NCBI RefSeq assembly: GCF_029227915.1
Contig: NC_079875.1
Location: 29,202,001 to 29,266,000, forward strand
Length of the DNA stretch: 64,000 nt
Origin: Hydractinia symbiolongicarpus
Lineage: Eukaryota; Cnidaria; Hydrozoa; Anthoathecata; Hydractiniidae
Reading direction: 5' to 3'
This document shows, one piece after another, positions 51,040 to 62,659 of this stretch; the stretch's first letter is position 1; every line of letters begins with the position of its first letter. Position numbers and translations under genes: made by a program. Below the pieces are notes generated by a model. It saw only the letters and a program-made list of their open reading frames with translations. It did no database searches and had not been told where the DNA came from.

Positions 51040-52265
51040 TCTGGAATTTTCGATGACTTAAACAAATTGATGACTTACACTAAACTTGAATTTGAATTAG
51101 CTATTTCACACACTGTTAATGACAGATTCGCTGAAAAAATCGTAGATTTAAAAAGACAGTGTTGGTTAAACAAAGATTGCATCATTGAGTCCAAGGTATG
51201 TGAAATTCTCCAAAATTCCTCCCAAATTCCTATGATGATTGGCACTGTATCGAGTGTCGCAAAAAACTGTGACACAGATAAGCCTGTCAAGAAATTTTTA
51301 GATATAACTTCCTCTTTCTCCTTGCTTCCTCACATCACCTTTTCTACTAGGATAACTAACTCCTCCAGTACTCTTATAGATAATATATTCTCTGACACCA
51401 TGCCTGGTATTATCTGTAGTTGATACTTTTGATACAAACTGGGAACAAACTCTTAAAAAAAGTTCTGGCAATGTAGACCTCTCCTTCGACAAATCCTTTA
51501 ACAGGGTTGAGGTCCTCCTGGATCAGCATGCACCTATAAAAGCACTGACTAAGCGTCAACATAAACGTGGTTAAAATCCTTGGATCACTTAAGTCTATTC
51601 AACAATGCAATCGTCTTTATAAATCCTCTATGAAGGCTAAAGATCCTTTAATTAGATCTGCTCTCAATAAACGTTATAAGCAGTATAGAAACTTAATTGT
51701 AACCTTGTGCAGGCAGAGCAAGAAAATGCTTTATGCAAGCTATTTCAGTGATAACCTTGGCAATATTCACAAGGTGTGGGAAGGCATCAATTCTATCATA
51801 GCTACCAAAAAGTCTAAATCTTCTTTTTCTACTTGTCTCAATCTTCATAATACTAATGTCACTTATTCTTCTGTAATCTCTAATTCCTATAATTATTATT
51901 TTTCTTCTATTGCTGATACCTTACAATCTAAAATTCATTTTTCTTCAAAGCCTTTCTCTCATTTTCTTCAAAACAGAAATTCAAATTCGTTTCTCTCTTA
52001 CCAAATGGACACTATTGAATTAGCCTCATGTATTGCCTCGTTTCTCAAATTTGAATTTACCAAGTCACTCTCAATTCTGATCAATTTTTCTTTCGCTTCT
52101 GGTGTATTTCCATCCCAATTAAAAATTGCCAATCTCTTTGCTATCTAATATTGAACCAGTTTTTGAAAAACTGGTCTACATACGTGTAGAAGCAGCTTTT
52201 GTCACAACATGATATTTTGTATTCTCAACTGTTTGGATTCAGGCAAAAACACTCCATAGCATAAG
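51040..52265 (+). pseudogene. LINE relic: end of endonuclease and start of RT
   Basis: Reads RITNSSSTLIDNIFSDTMPG (end of endonuclease), then after a shift LNKRYKQYRNLIVTLCRQSK and NFSFASGVFPSQLKIAN (pre-RT), then LYSQLFGFRQKHS (early RT) with stops. The rest of the RT is missing here, but the 3' portion of a similar LINE lies at 54990-55725. Confidence 0.7.
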
Positions 52266-52699
52266 TTCTTAAGAACATATGCGAAAATAAGAATTAGCAC
52301 GGATCTTATAGACTAATACTTTTACTTAATATCAAAATCAGGAAAATAATGTGTAACGCAATACAATTCTTGTAACTAGTTTGCTAATTAGTAGTTTTGG
52401 TGGTGGTGGTGTTGCTTAACATTCTTTTATGTACATGATTAAAATTATGGCAGTTTATACGATGCAAAACACTAAAATTCTTTTTATATTTCTAGAACAC
52501 ATTCGAAAACGCACATCTAATTGGGTAAATGTCGGAACTATGTTGTTACCTATTTCACCCAATCAGACTTAATAGTAAAAAATTAATTTTCTACAGCACC
52601 CTTGCGGGCTAATTTTATGAAAACGCTTTCGGAACATACCCAGGTGATTTTTCTTATTTGATATAAGCATCTTCAAACGTGGTTCAAATTCTCTTTTTC
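52266..52699. other. No recognisable gene
   Basis: Short AT-rich interval between the LINE relic and Gypsy RNase H; no motif seen. Confidence 0.4.
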
Positions 52700-54715
52700 T
52701 ATGTTCCAGGATGTGTCCGTAAATCAGAATGACATATACAAATGTCACGTTTCAGTGCAGATCTTGCTAAAACTGCAGAGTCACTAAGAGACCTTTTAAA
52801 TTCGAAGAATGAATGGATATGGACAGTTGTTCATACAAACGCTTTTAACAATTGTAAAGAATTATTGTCAATGCAACCGATTCTTGCACATTACGATGTT
52901 AAAAAGAAGACAAAAATTAGAACAGATGGGAGTGTTACGAATGGTATCAGTGTCATACTTTATCAATACCATAGTGAATGGCGACTGGTTGATTGTGCGT
53001 CACGTTTCCTAACAGCAACAGAAAAGAATTATGCACTGATCGAGGTGGAAATGTTAGCAGCTTCGTGGGGAATGGAAAGAATTGCAGTTTATTTGTACGG
53101 GATTTCTCCTTTTGTACTAGAAACAGATCACAAGCCGTTAACACCAGCTTTGAATAACAAACCACTGAATGAATTGTCGCCATGTATACAACAACTAAGA
53201 ATGCGTATGATGAAATTCAGATTTACTGCAACCCATGTACCATGGAAAGAACTACTGGATGCTGATGCATTATCACGTGCACCATGCTAGGAACCAACAG
53301 ATGATGCAATTGGTGAAACTGAAGTGACTGCATTTGTGAATGAAGTGATACAAGCTGTACCAGCATCAGAGCAACGATTTGTAGAGATTAAAGAAGCCAC
53401 AGCAAATGATGTCGTATTACAAGCAGTGATAAGAGCAACCCAAACTGGATGGCCAGAACAACGCAGAAACTGTTCAAATAAAATTCAACCGTACTGGGAG
53501 GGCCGTGCTAATCTCACTTACAATAATGGTTTGCTATTACTTGGAGAAAGAATCGTAGCACCAAAAGGACTGCAACGTTCTATAATATTGATGAAATTGC
53601 ATCATGGACACTGGGGTACAGAGAAGTGTAAATGCAGAGCTCGTCAGACTGCTTTTTGGCCTAAAATGAAACGAGACATTGAAGACTTCATAAAGAAATG
53701 TTCGACTTGTCAAAAAATGCTACCATCAAAAACCAATGCTCCATTATTGCCTCACTCATCACCAGATATTGCTTGTCAAAAAGTTGGCACTGACCTGTTT
53801 CAATATGCCGGTAGATCATACCTTATAGTTGCGGATTACTACTCATTGTGGCCAGAAGTATATTTACTTAATCGTCCTGATGCTGCTTGTGTCATTATTT
53901 TCATTTTCTCAACATGGCATTCCAGAAACATTAGTCTCTGATAATGGGAGCCAGTATGCATCTTATCAATTTAAACAGTTTGCAAACAAATGAGGATTTA
54001 ACCACATTACTAGCAGTCCTAGATACCCCAGATGTAACGGTCTGGCTGAATCAATAGTGAAAAATGTAAAACTTCTTCTAACGAAAACACAAAGATCAAA
54101 TTACGATTTTCACTTAGAATTTTTAGCCATCCGTAATGCACCGTTAAGATGCGGAAAGTCGCCTGCCCTTACTGCTTGTGTTCAATCTCTCCAACACCTC
54201 ACCGTCAGTTGTTTGTCACACAACAAAAACCTACCATGACCAAAAGTGTTCTTGTACAGCCTCGATATTTCAACCGGGCCAAATAGTCTCCATTCAACAT
54301 CAGGACACTCGAGAATGGACAATGAAAGGGAAAATATTAAATGAAGTTGCGCCTCGTTCATATGTTGTTCAACTTCGAAATTGAAATATTATTCGGCAGA
54401 ATCAAATTGCTCTCAGGTGAGTCTATGGGGTGTCTCTCTTTCCTCCTGGGGAAGGGGTTTATTACTCCAAACCTTCTCCTTGTGAAACACTCCCCGTTAA
54501 TGCAAACAACAGGGAAGACACTATTCTGTATAAAAATGCGAGGAGATACACAGCGATGCTACCATTCCGTATGATGACAGTGAAGATAGTAACATATCTG
54601 TGTCAGAGGACGACAACGTAGGATACGATTCAAGTGATGATGTAGTGCAACGATTACGAATCGAAAGAAAAATTAAACGTAAAAAAGTGTTAGACTATGA
54701 AGAGATATAGAAACG
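52700..54715 (+). pseudogene. Ty3/Gypsy pol relic: RNase H and integrase
   Basis: RNase H (IRTDGSVTNGISVILYQY, IEVEMLAASWGMERI, LETDHKPLTPALN) to about 53290, then a stop. Integrase: HHGHWGTEKCKCRARQTAFW with CSTCQKML (HHCC), GTDLFQYAGRSYLIVADYYS (first Asp). After a shift near 53930, SDNGSQYA (second Asp) and NGLAESIVKNVKLLL (Glu). It ends with a C-terminal SH3-like segment (FQPGQIVSIQHQDTREWTMK). No LTR seen. It lies between the two halves of a LINE. Confidence 0.85.
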
Positions 54716-54989
54716 TGTAATACAGACAAACCACATGACCTTGGTTATGCTTTATAAATTTTAAAAACGGGATGTTATGTTATACTTGGCGCTTTATACT
54801 ATGCGTATATATTTGTGGTGTAATCAACACTTGATATAATATATATATAGCTAAAACTAAACAATATACATGTATGTATATGTTAACTAATCTAAGGACA
54901 CATGGGGATCCGTCTTTCCTTGCTGATGGAGTGTACAAGCATGGGCAATGGGTAGGTCTTTGTAAAATAATCAGTCCTGCATGTATGAT

Positions 54990-55725
54990 GACAACAAAAA
55001 ACAGAAATCATCCTTTTTACCCATCCAAACAAATCTATTGACTATGATATCAAAATAAAAATCAACGGCCATAAAACTTTACCTTCTGAATCTATTAAAT
55101 ATTTAGGGATCACTCTGGACAAACATTTAAAATGGCATATACACATAGATAATCTTAAAGTAAAACTATCCAGATCCATTGGGATATTATCTAAAATAAG
55201 ACACTATGTTTCCTATAATATTTTAACTAATATATATCATGCTATCTTCTCATCACATCTAACTTATGGATGTCAAATATGGGGACATAACAAAAGCACC
55301 TACCTGAATAGAATTATCTCCCTTCAAAATAAAGCAATTAAAATTATGAACTTCAAACCTGCAAACAGCCCTACTTCTCTATTATTTAATAAATCCAAAA
55401 TACTTACTTTTCCTGACACAATTAAGCTGAAAGATTTTTTATTTGCGAATGATCATTATCATAAAAATTTGCCTAAACCTCTGCAAGGCATTTTCACTCT
55501 GGTTTCAAATACTCATACCCATAATACTAGAAATGCATCAAACAATAACCTAATACTTCCAAATGCTAGTACCACTCGGTATGGAGTTTATAGTATAAAA
55601 TATCAATCAATCCGTTGCTGGAATACAATTAATAACCAACACAGTGATAAGAAGCTGTCATCACTATCCATAAACCAGTGCAAAAAAATAATTACAAATC
55701 AATTGTTAAGTAAATACTTATAGGG
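54990..55725 (+). pseudogene. LINE 3' part (RT end) with 3' UTR
   Basis: Reads INGHKTLPSESIKYLGITLD, LTNIYHAIFSSHLTYGCQIW and LQNKAIKIMNFKPANSPTSL, then TRNASNNNLILPNAS and IRCWNTINNQ to a TAG-type end. It is the C-terminal third of a jockey/CR1-like RT. A T- and TA-rich 3' tail continues to about 55970. Confidence 0.7.
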
Positions 55726-55970
55726 AATATATATAAACTAATAATTTATTTGCTACACTTAAATTTAAGTTTAATTAGTTATTCATTTTTTGTATATATA
55801 TATATAGCTAGCTTGTTTATCTTATTTCATTTATTGATTTTTTGTTTGTTTTTCGTGTTTGTTTTTTTTTTGTTTCGTCTTTGTCTCCTAATTTATTTCT
55901 ACCACGTATATATATATATGTCTATCTTATTTTTTTTTTTGTTGACAGGGGGGCTAGTTCTTGATTAGAT

Positions 55971-56480
55971 TTATCTATTCGACTAGCTCTCCTGTTAGGT
56001 TAGATTATTGCGGAGAGAAGCGGAGTGCGCGCCAGCGCACGGAGCGTAGCGGAGCCCATTTCCTCATTAAATAAGCCAAATATAAGGGACGGAGGAGAGT
56101 GTATAGGATTTCCGCACGTATACATCAAAATTTAAATTTTCGTAGGACGTTTTTCGACTGGGTTGCCCCGTAATTTTTCTGGTTATTTTTTCGTAAATTT
56201 CAGATTGAGCGAGTATATACGGCGATGGAGTGCTTTTGTTTATTTAAAGATCTCCTAGCGGGAACTTCCAGTTGAGACTAAGTTAGTTCTAACCACGTGA
56301 TTCATAAGTCACTTTGACTAATATCACGTGACTTTTTCTCGGATAACATAGCGCCTCAAACTCAAACTTTCGTTAATCTAAGCTATATCGAAACTTCTGG
56401 AAGGTTATTTTCAAGAAAACGAAGAAAGGGTATGTTTAGCTTGCTAGTATATCACTATTTTTTACATGTAATGAACCCAT
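55971..56480. other. Non-coding; GC palindrome and paired CACGTG boxes
   Basis: A GC-rich patch at 56010-56060 holds the palindrome GTGCGCGCCAGCGCAC (56025-56040). CACGTGA occurs at 56294-56300 and CACGTG at 56325-56330. They could be E-box type promoter elements but no gene start follows visibly. Confidence 0.35.
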
Positions 56481-56790
56481 TCTTATTCTCACTCACACCT
56501 AAAGCTAGCTAGCTTAAAACTACAGATTTAGATAGAATAATAATAGAACTTAGATAGCATATAGCTAGCTAGATAGTATAAAAAAGAGCAAACAGTACCT
56601 ATGGTTAGCACAAAACTAGCTACAAGGCTAGCATAAAATTAACTACTTAGTTGGGGTAAAACTACCAATGTATCTAGCATAAAATTAGCTATTTTAGCTG
56701 GCATTAAATCAGCAAAATAGCTTGCTAATAGAAATATTCTTTCAGACAGATTTTCTAGCTATAGCTAGCTAGCTTTACATATACTACACA
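56481..56790. repeat. TAGC/CTAGCTAG-rich degenerate repeat
   Basis: Words such as GCTAGCTAG and TAGCATAAAATTAGCT recur with variation over about 300 bases. It is a decayed tandem repeat; nothing coding. Confidence 0.55.
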
Positions 56791-57722
56791 CTGTTTCCTT
56801 GCCTGCCTTTGCCGTGCCCTTTCCTTGCTACCCCTGTCCTACCCCTGTCTTGCCCTTTCCTTGCCGTGCTTAATGCCTTTGCCTTGGCAACCTCTCCGCA
56901 ACACTTTCTATACTGAGAGAACCAGGTTCAAATCCTGGACAGGGCTAGGAAAAACATAATTATCTTGCACCTACAACAACCAGGTTTTCATATAATAGGT
57001 AATCTTTGAGTCGTAGAGGGGGGAGTTGCATACATTTATCACTTTCATTTATAGAGCCCAAAAGTGCTTTGTTTTTTGTAATAGATCTACTTTATGGTAA
57101 AAAGATTTTGTTGATACACCTGGTAGGTACAAGAAACCAAAAAAGGTGTTTTTTAATATTTTTTTTGCATTTCTCGAAGACTTCTATGATTATTTCTATA
57201 TCTTGACTTTTTAATGTTGTTGTCATTGGAACCAAGTTAATCTCAGATTTATCAAAAAATGATATGTCGTTATGACCGATTGTTTAAATACTTGTAATGG
57301 CACATAATTCTGCTATGATTCACTGTATATTGACCTGAGATAAATTTGAGACTTTTTTTTGAGATATTGAATTTGAAATATTTGCACCTCAATATTTTCT
57401 ATACTCCTGGACAAATATGATACTTAACTTAGACATATTGAGTATACGCAATCTTTGAGTTGTAAGGTGGAGATTTTCTATTAAAGTCATGCACCCCTGC
57501 CTTGCCGTTCCATTGCCTTGCCAGCACTGACCGTGCCTTTCTTTGCCTACCCTTCCTATCCCTTTTCTGGTGCCTGCCTACTATGTCCTTGCCTGTGCCT
57601 CCCATGCCTTGCCTACCCCTGCCTTCCTGATTCCTCTTCCTATTTCCTTGCCTGCCTTTGCCCTTTCCTTGCCGTGCTTAATGCCTTTGCCTTGGCAACC
57701 TCTCCGCAACACTTTCTATATT
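56791..57722. repeat. Duplicated CCTTGCC-type pyrimidine-rich repeats
   Basis: CCTTGCC/CCTTTGCC minisatellite-like stretches lie at 56800-56912 and 57490-57722. Both end with the same about 65-base stretch containing TTGGCAACCTCTCCGCAACA. Words after them (AATCTTTGAGT) also recur at about 57001 and 57451, so a larger unit of roughly 0.7-0.8 kb seems duplicated. The first copy is followed by a tRNA T-arm-like CCAGGTTCAAATCCTGG at about 56920. Apparent open frames here are low-complexity and not credible. Confidence 0.6.
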
Positions 57723-57779
57723 GATTGCATTATTTATACTCTAGACAATTTTTTTTTTTTTAAAGTTTATTTTTTGTAA

Positions 57780-58600
57780 TCTAACTTAAGAAATAAATGT
57801 ATCTACTTACTTACTTACAAGAAGATGTACATCTGTAAAACCAGACTTGTGTTTTTTGTGTTTGGACTCAATTGGTCACACTAGGCTTAAAAAAAATCCT
57901 CACAAAACAACTGTTCATTCTTTATTAAGATGTAAAAAATAATTTTTAATGCAGGAAACTCTTTCAGCAAGATAAAAATTAAAAAATTTATAATTCAGGG
58001 CGAATTTGATCGTATTTGCTCCATAGAGTCTCGCGGCGGTCCTTGCGTAAGCTATTTTGCACAAATACGAAAAATCGTGTAGCAAAACCGTATGTTAAAG
58101 ACGGTGTATTTGGAGGCTAAATTCCAATCCATTCCAGTTTTGTTGCTTACAGAGAATGAAATACTTCATCATCTTCATCATTGTAAAATGAGGTTTGAAA
58201 TAATTGTTCCAGGCCTGGGCTTTGTATCCAGTCTTGCTGGTTGTGATATTCATAAGACACGCGTTTATCGTTATCGTCTCTATAGATTCTAACATCAAAT
58301 ATTCTGTACAAGTAAAGTATAGGCAATGATTTCCATCGTAGATGTTCTGTATGTCGTAAGATCTTCCCCTGAAACAATAAAAGAAACAAAATAAAGAAGC
58401 TCATGTTAGCATTGTATGTTGCTAAACTGTCTATCTACAAGTATCTGTTTAGCTATGTTGATATTTTCTCCAATGTTCAAGGGTGCGTCGTGGTAAAGTC
58501 TTGCGCCGTGGTGTGATATGGTTGCTTGTTGTTCTTGTGCAATGTTGGTGGCAAGTTCTGAGAGTTTTCAACTTCAGGGTTTAGGCGGATCACTCCGTGG
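57780..58600. other. No recognisable gene
   Basis: Three overlapping short open frames around 58092-58404 have no motif and conflict on both strands. I leave them unassigned. Confidence 0.4.
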
Positions 58601-58739
58601 GTTTCTACGTCATCCTCCTCCTCAGTGTCTAACGTGTTTCTCTAGTGCTGTCTCTGGTAGTTTTTTATAATAGGTTACATTGCGTGTAATGCGGTGATTG
58701 GCATTCATGTTTTGCGCACTTATCATTGTACCTATGTCT

Positions 58740-60384
58740 GTTACACGATAGGGGTTTGGATTAAATGACTTTTCTGCGGTACATTGGATCTGATGGTGCT
58801 ACGTTGGTGGATGTGTGTGATGTGATGCGATAGGTCATCAAGAATTTTTGAACTTCGTCAATACAATTTTTATTTTCGATGTGTGCGGTGCAAATAACTT
58901 TTGTGAGGGGGAGCATAAACCTTTCAACCTCTTTGTTGGCTTGGAGCCACAATGGAGGTATTCGTTAATTTTTGATTCCTTTTTTTAGTGGTGTACTTTT
59001 TCACCTCTTTTAAACGAAATGGCGGCCAAAATGTGCGAAAGTGTTATTGCAGATTGAAGTAAAGGTTTGTGCTGTTCTATTATTTGTAAATGTCATGATA
59101 GGATATCGAGATCTTTTACCGATCATGACTAAAGCATATTTGTTATCTGGTAGTGGTCCAAGATAATCAGTGTTGATTGTTTGGCATACATGTTCTGGAA
59201 TCTGAGTTGGTTATAAAGGTGTTTTACTGTTTGTCTTCACTGTTGCTTGACACTATGCAGTTTTGGATTTCTTCCTCTTTTAGTTCGTCCATACCTATGA
59301 AGCATATTTTGCTTCGCAAAAGTGCTTTTGTTTTAGTAACTCCTTGATGTCCAATATGACCAAGTTTTACCGATATATGATGGTAAGTTCTAGGTAGTAT
59401 AATGCGTTTAGGATAATATTGTTCTCTTCGTTTACGGTAAGTGTATCTTTAAATTTTCTGTAATGCTTTAAACATTTTTGTTTCATCTGAGTGTGGTAAT
59501 TGATCTAACCTGTCCCATGTGTTCGATATAGTGATGTCAATGACTTTTTGTAAGAACGGGTCAGTTTGTGTAGCAAGCTTTATATCGTCTAATGAGTTTT
59601 TGACATTTGAAGTCGGGTGTTGGCTTGGGTAATCGGCGACGTTGTCTCCTGATTTTATTTATTCGGTGGTAAAGATATATTCTTGTTTTTGAAGTAACAT
59701 CCTTTCTATACGTGGGGGCGGTACTGATTTAGGGTTGTTAAGAATGTTTGTCAGAGCTTTATTGTCATTGTAAAGTATGAAAGGTCTTTCTAATAAGTAA
59801 AGGTGATTTTTCTCACATGATATTACTGCTAATGTTTCTTTTTCTATTTCGGAATATCTCATTTCTGTTTTGGCGATCTGGAGGAATAAGCTAGAACTTT
59901 TTTGTCAGCTTTTCCTTTTGTTCTCTGTAACAAAATAGCAGAAATGCCTACTGGACTGGCATCAAAATAAATCAATGTTTCTTTATTCTTGTTGAAGTAA
60001 GAAATGCATGAATCTTCTGACAGTGACTTTTAGCGTTTGAAATGCGGTTTCACACTCTGGACTCCATTCGAACTTCACATTTTTTTGTGTTAGGCATCTA
60101 AGTGGGTCAGTGATGTGCTGTATTGTGAAATGAATCTCTTCACGTAATTTGTCATTCCAAGGAAACTGGGAATTGTTTTCAGATCCCTCTGGACGGTTTG
60201 CATTCTTTAATGCTGACATTTTTTCTGGGCTCGGTTTGATGCCATCAGCTGAGAAGATATAACCAAAATACTTGAGGTTATTTTTATTGAATATACATTT
60301 CTTTAAATTTAAGGTTAGTCCCTTTTCGGCTACAGTACTGGAATCAAGACACCTAACATCGTGAGCGCGTATCATGCGCGACAC
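58740..60384 (-). pseudogene. Ty3/Gypsy pol relic: RT end, RNase H, integrase
   Basis: On the minus strand: RT thumb (KGLTLNLKKCIFNKNNLKYF, GYIFSADGIKPSPEKMSAL), RNase H (YFDASPVGISAILLQ, EKETLAVISC, LYNDNKALTNIL), then integrase pieces (INTDYLGPLPDNKYALVMI, and FMLPLTKVICTAH near the end). Stops and shifts throughout. It belongs to a different Gypsy lineage from the element at 18-22 kb. Confidence 0.8.
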
Positions 60385-60500
60385 GAATGATCCGTGATCC
60401 TATCGTGATCATCGCGATAGTTGCGATGTATAAAAAAATAACGATGCTATCGCGATCGTCACTATTAATCGTGATTGTCGCCATGGATCGTGAATAACAT
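60385..60500. repeat. GATCGTGAT/ATCGCGAT palindrome-rich patch
   Basis: ATCGCGATAG (60411-60420) pairs with CTATCGCGAT (60447-60456), and GATCGTGAT-like words recur at least four more times. Non-coding. Confidence 0.65.
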
Positions 60501-60551
60501 TAAAAATATTAAACAAGTGATGCGGAAATACTTGCATATTAAAAAACTTGT

Positions 60552-60716
60552 TTTCAAAAGTTATGCAGCACGTTTTTTTGTGTTGTTTTAAAAGTTGTAC
60601 AGCAAAAATTATTTTCGTGCTGTTTCGAAAGTTATACAGAACATACTTGCGCTGTTTTAAAAGATACAGCAGGTTATACTTAGGCTGTTTTGAAATTTAT
60701 ACTGCATGTTATTACT
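60552..60716. repeat. Degenerate tandem repeat, period about 33-37
   Basis: Five units each contain a version of TTTTAAAAGTTATACAGCA, spaced 33-37 bases, with GCTGT between. No coding sense. Confidence 0.7.
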
Positions 60717-60840
60717 TTCCGTTTATATAATAAAACACAAAATTTATTATAATAAAAAAGTTAAGTTCTTTTAATATTTTTTGTGCAGTCTTATAAGAAA
60801 ATTAATATTTAAGTGCAAAAAAGTTTCACAGACTATAGGT

Positions 60841-61063
60841 TCTTTCGCGACAGTAAAATTATTTATTTATTTATTTATTTCATAACGGAGGAGTGTGTTA
60901 CGACATGCGCATTTTACGTTGTTTTATATCATTGAAAAATATTTATGATATTAATTATTTTTCCTAAATGATATCGACTAAGAAATTTAAGAAATTTGCA
61001 AGCAGCGTAATTTTAAACATATATTAATCATAACGAAGGAGGGTGTTACGACTTTCATACAGT
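60841..61063. other. No gene; short repeated GGAGGGTGTTACGAC word
   Basis: A (TTTA)n stretch at 60860-60880 and two copies of a word close to AACGGAGGAGTGTGTTACGAC (about 60885 and 61033). Nothing else recognised. Confidence 0.4.
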
Positions 61064-61324
61064 ACAGTGGTGGGTGTGGTGGTGATGGTGATGGTGCGGC
61101 TGCTGTTTCTGCTGCTAGTGGTGGTGGTGGTGGTGGTGCTGCTGCTGCTGGTCCCGATGCTGCTGGTCCCGATGCTGCTGACAGTAGGGGAAGTGGTGAT
61201 GCTGCTGCTGCTGCTAGTGCAGGTAGTGGCTGCGGTGGTGGTGGTGACGAATTTGGTTGTTCTCCTCTGTTTGGCTCACCATCATTTGGTCGACAAAGAA
61301 GAAATAATGTATATAATTTATAAC
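61064..61324 (+). CDS. Gly/Ala-rich triplet-repeat open segment, possible terminal exon
   Basis: After ttcatacag the frame reads YSGGCGGDGDGAAAVSAASG, then Gly and Ala runs and two GPDAA units, then CGGGGDEFGCSPLFG, SPSFGRQRRNNVYNL and a TAA. GGT and GCT triplets dominate. The tail after the repeats is non-repetitive, with a basic RQRR, which is why I list it as possible coding. No start is identified and no family is recognised. It may equally be a GC-rich trinucleotide repeat. Confidence 0.35.
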
Positions 61325-61438
61325 ATCCTTTCTTTCCTTATTGATTGCATCAAGATGTTCTTACGAAATAATAGAAGAAGTGAAATTACTTTTGTAATGG
61401 TACCTTCTATAAAGGGAACATTTTACTTTTTTATCTGA

Positions 61439-62650
61439 ACTAAATGTAACTTATTTTTTTACTTTTATGAAATTTTCCATCGCGTGAAATAAGAAAATTA
61501 TCTCGCTAAGACAATCAGCCATTGATTCTCATGTTTTTGAAAGGGTGTTTGCTTCAATGTGCACTCTGAAGCGATCAAAGATAGCCATCGGTTTTGCTAA
61601 AGAACTCTCACATGGAAAAGTAAACATTCTTTGCATTTCTTAATAGTCAGCCATTAAACGTGTGGAAAGGCTTTGGTATTAAATTACTTTTGTGGAAAAT
61701 TTATAGTTGGTATTGCGCCTTTATTCAAAAGGGATGAAAGGGGATGCATTCCACCAAAGTTTACTTCAAGTGATGAGAGAATCAAACTAAACAACATATA
61801 CGGCTACAAAATTTTTATTATCCACAGTATCTACCAGCAACCTAATCCAAGAATTGACAATGAATTATCTCATTTGCAACAGACTGAATTTTACACACAG
61901 TAATTAAATGTTTCTTTCATCGTCACTACTACTGCTATTGTCATTAATTTCCTCATGTCTCATCTGTGAGAAAAAATGAACTGTTTATGCCAAAAGGCAA
62001 CCGTTTAGAAGTAGCAGATCCACCCCATATCTTTACTAAAAAATCGTAGTGTTCAAAAACAAGTTTACCACTTCCAGAACGAGAACCAGATATTACTGGT
62101 TTTGAAATTTCACAGAACAGATTTCCTTTGTTTTTTCAATAACAATTTTTCCCTTTTCTTTGAACAACGCAGTTTTGGAAGTGGTTAACTATTATCTTTT
62201 GTGGTGTCTATGTTTCTTCTTATTCTTATTCCTCGTTACTAGTATATATTCTTAAAAAAATAGTAACACGACAAAAAAATAGTAACACTTAAAACTGTTT
62301 AAAGCGGTAGGAATGTCCACCTGTCAGCTTTCTCAACGACAGTCTCTTTTAATTGTTACTTGTAAATCATGGTTTAAATTTTTTTGTTTTTTCACGACCA
62401 TTAATTTCCTAATTATTTTTCCTTAAATTTTCAGGATTAAACAATAGACATAGTCATGCCACCAAAATCTTTACCTTCGATTGGACTATTTTTCGTGAGC
62501 TACTGCATTTCAGCAAATAGTGAAGAGGGGTAAGGGAGACAGACTGTAACGTTTCTCTCTGAAGCTATATGCAAAATTCAAAATAATGCAAGAATAAAGG
62601 ATTTTTTTTTTATTTTTGTCTACAAAAATGAGTATATTTTGTGTGAAAGA
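61439..62650. other. No recognisable gene
   Basis: AT-rich with long A and T runs. The open frame at 61673-61903 (KFTSSDERIKLNNIYGYKIF) has no known motif. Confidence 0.4.
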
Positions 62651-62659
62651 ATAAATTCT

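Noticed and set aside
56915-56950. tRNA gene
   Set aside because: Only a T-arm-like CCAGGTTCAAATCCTGG is present; no matching acceptor, D-arm or anticodon arm upstream.
57518-57779. Two Leu/Pro-rich open frames
   Set aside because: Low-complexity CCTTGCC repeat translated in two frames.
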